Positions 63,923-64,000 of a stretch of DNA of 64,000 nucleotides are shown in pieces. A program made the position numbers and the translations under genes. Source of the stretch: Aliiroseovarius sp. F47248L (lineage in GTDB: Bacteria; Pseudomonadota; Alphaproteobacteria; Rhodobacterales; Rhodobacteraceae). The notes below the pieces were generated by a model that ran no database searches, was not told the origin of the DNA, and saw nothing but the letters and a program-made list of their open reading frames with translations. The stretch's first letter is position 1. Each line of letters starts with the position of its first letter. The DNA lies in the NCBI RefSeq assembly GCF_023016085.1, contig NZ_JALKBF010000001.1, positions 2,356,001 through 2,420,000 on the forward strand, written 5' to 3'.

Positions 63923-64000
63923 CCTATCCGCACGCGGTATTACTTTGTTTGGGTTCCTTGCTCTGGCGGTCTTGATCGCCGGTTTTGGCGTATGGTCTGT
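63909..64000 (+). CDS. HlyD-family secretion adaptor (5' end only)
   Basis: First 30 codons (MDKPDLSARGITLFGFLALA...) before the window ends. A short cytoplasmic start leads into a single membrane helix, as in periplasmic adaptors of type I secretion systems. The identification depends on its place right after, and overlapping, the ABC exporter gene. Confidence 0.75.
   Translation, partial: MDKPDLSARGITLFGFLALAVLIAGFGVWS

Overview
The window is a gene-dense piece of an alphaproteobacterial chromosome, most likely from the order Rhodobacterales (Roseobacter/Rhodobacter group). This rests on gene content and order recalled from the group, not on a database search: argH - small lipoprotein - lysA - large TIGR02302-type membrane protein; dnaX-ebfC-recR; a membrane-anchored cytochrome cy-like protein next to pheA; yejABEF; glnK-amtB; DUF2794; and a short SRP RNA. 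Nearly all of the sequence is coding, genes alternate between strands in short operons, and no insertion sequence, prophage, CRISPR array, rRNA or tRNA was seen.

Layout. 0-4.5 kb: end of a DNA glycosylase (tag), a lytic transglycosylase, then argH, an LptM-like lipoprotein and lysA. 4.5-12 kb: the TIGR02302 membrane protein, the replication/repair operon dnaX-ebfC-recR (minus strand), a small tyrosine phosphatase, rsgA and the 4.5S SRP RNA with its own promoter. 12-17 kb: a CpdB-type nucleotidase without a visible signal peptide, nudC, a SRPBCC protein, pheA and a cytochrome c. 17-23 kb: the peptide ABC importer yejABEF. 23-27 kb: a DacF-type carboxypeptidase with a SPOR domain, clpS, a RsmC-like methyltransferase and an SDR lacking the catalytic lysine. 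27-37 kb: haem genes (hemF, hemC, hemE and a HemG-like flavodoxin) mixed with a thiolase, a MarR regulator, an MFS carrier, a DEAD-box helicase and asd.

37-40.5 kb is a minus-strand operon for membrane lipids: beta-carbonic anhydrase, PlsC-type acyltransferase, a CdsA paralogue resembling E. coli YnbB and a CDP-alcohol phosphotransferase resembling YnbA. 40.5-43.7 kb has a small helical protein that looks like a histidine-less Hpt domain, a leucyl aminopeptidase, an NlpC/P60 peptidase and a DUF2794 protein. 43.8-46.3 kb is a compact phenylacetate operon (paaI, paaK, TetR regulator) led by a palindromic operator. 46.3-52.4 kb groups genes for nitric oxide, formaldehyde and iron stress: cytochrome c', GSH-dependent formaldehyde/GSNO dehydrogenase, a MbfA-type iron exporter behind an Irr-type box, NnrS and S-formylglutathione hydrolase.

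52-64 kb: sseA, an aromatic aminotransferase, glnK-amtB with a strong terminator, a class A penicillin-binding protein, a MarR regulator, mlaA-mlaC and the start of a type I secretion operon (ABC exporter plus a HlyD-family protein cut by the window edge).

No single wholly new system is obvious. The best candidates for follow-up are the PlsC/YnbB/YnbA-like lipid cassette, the Hpt-like protein without its histidine, the LptM-like lipoprotein, the lysine-less SDR, and several regulatory palindromes and repeats. All family assignments come from motif reading and memory; none was checked by search.
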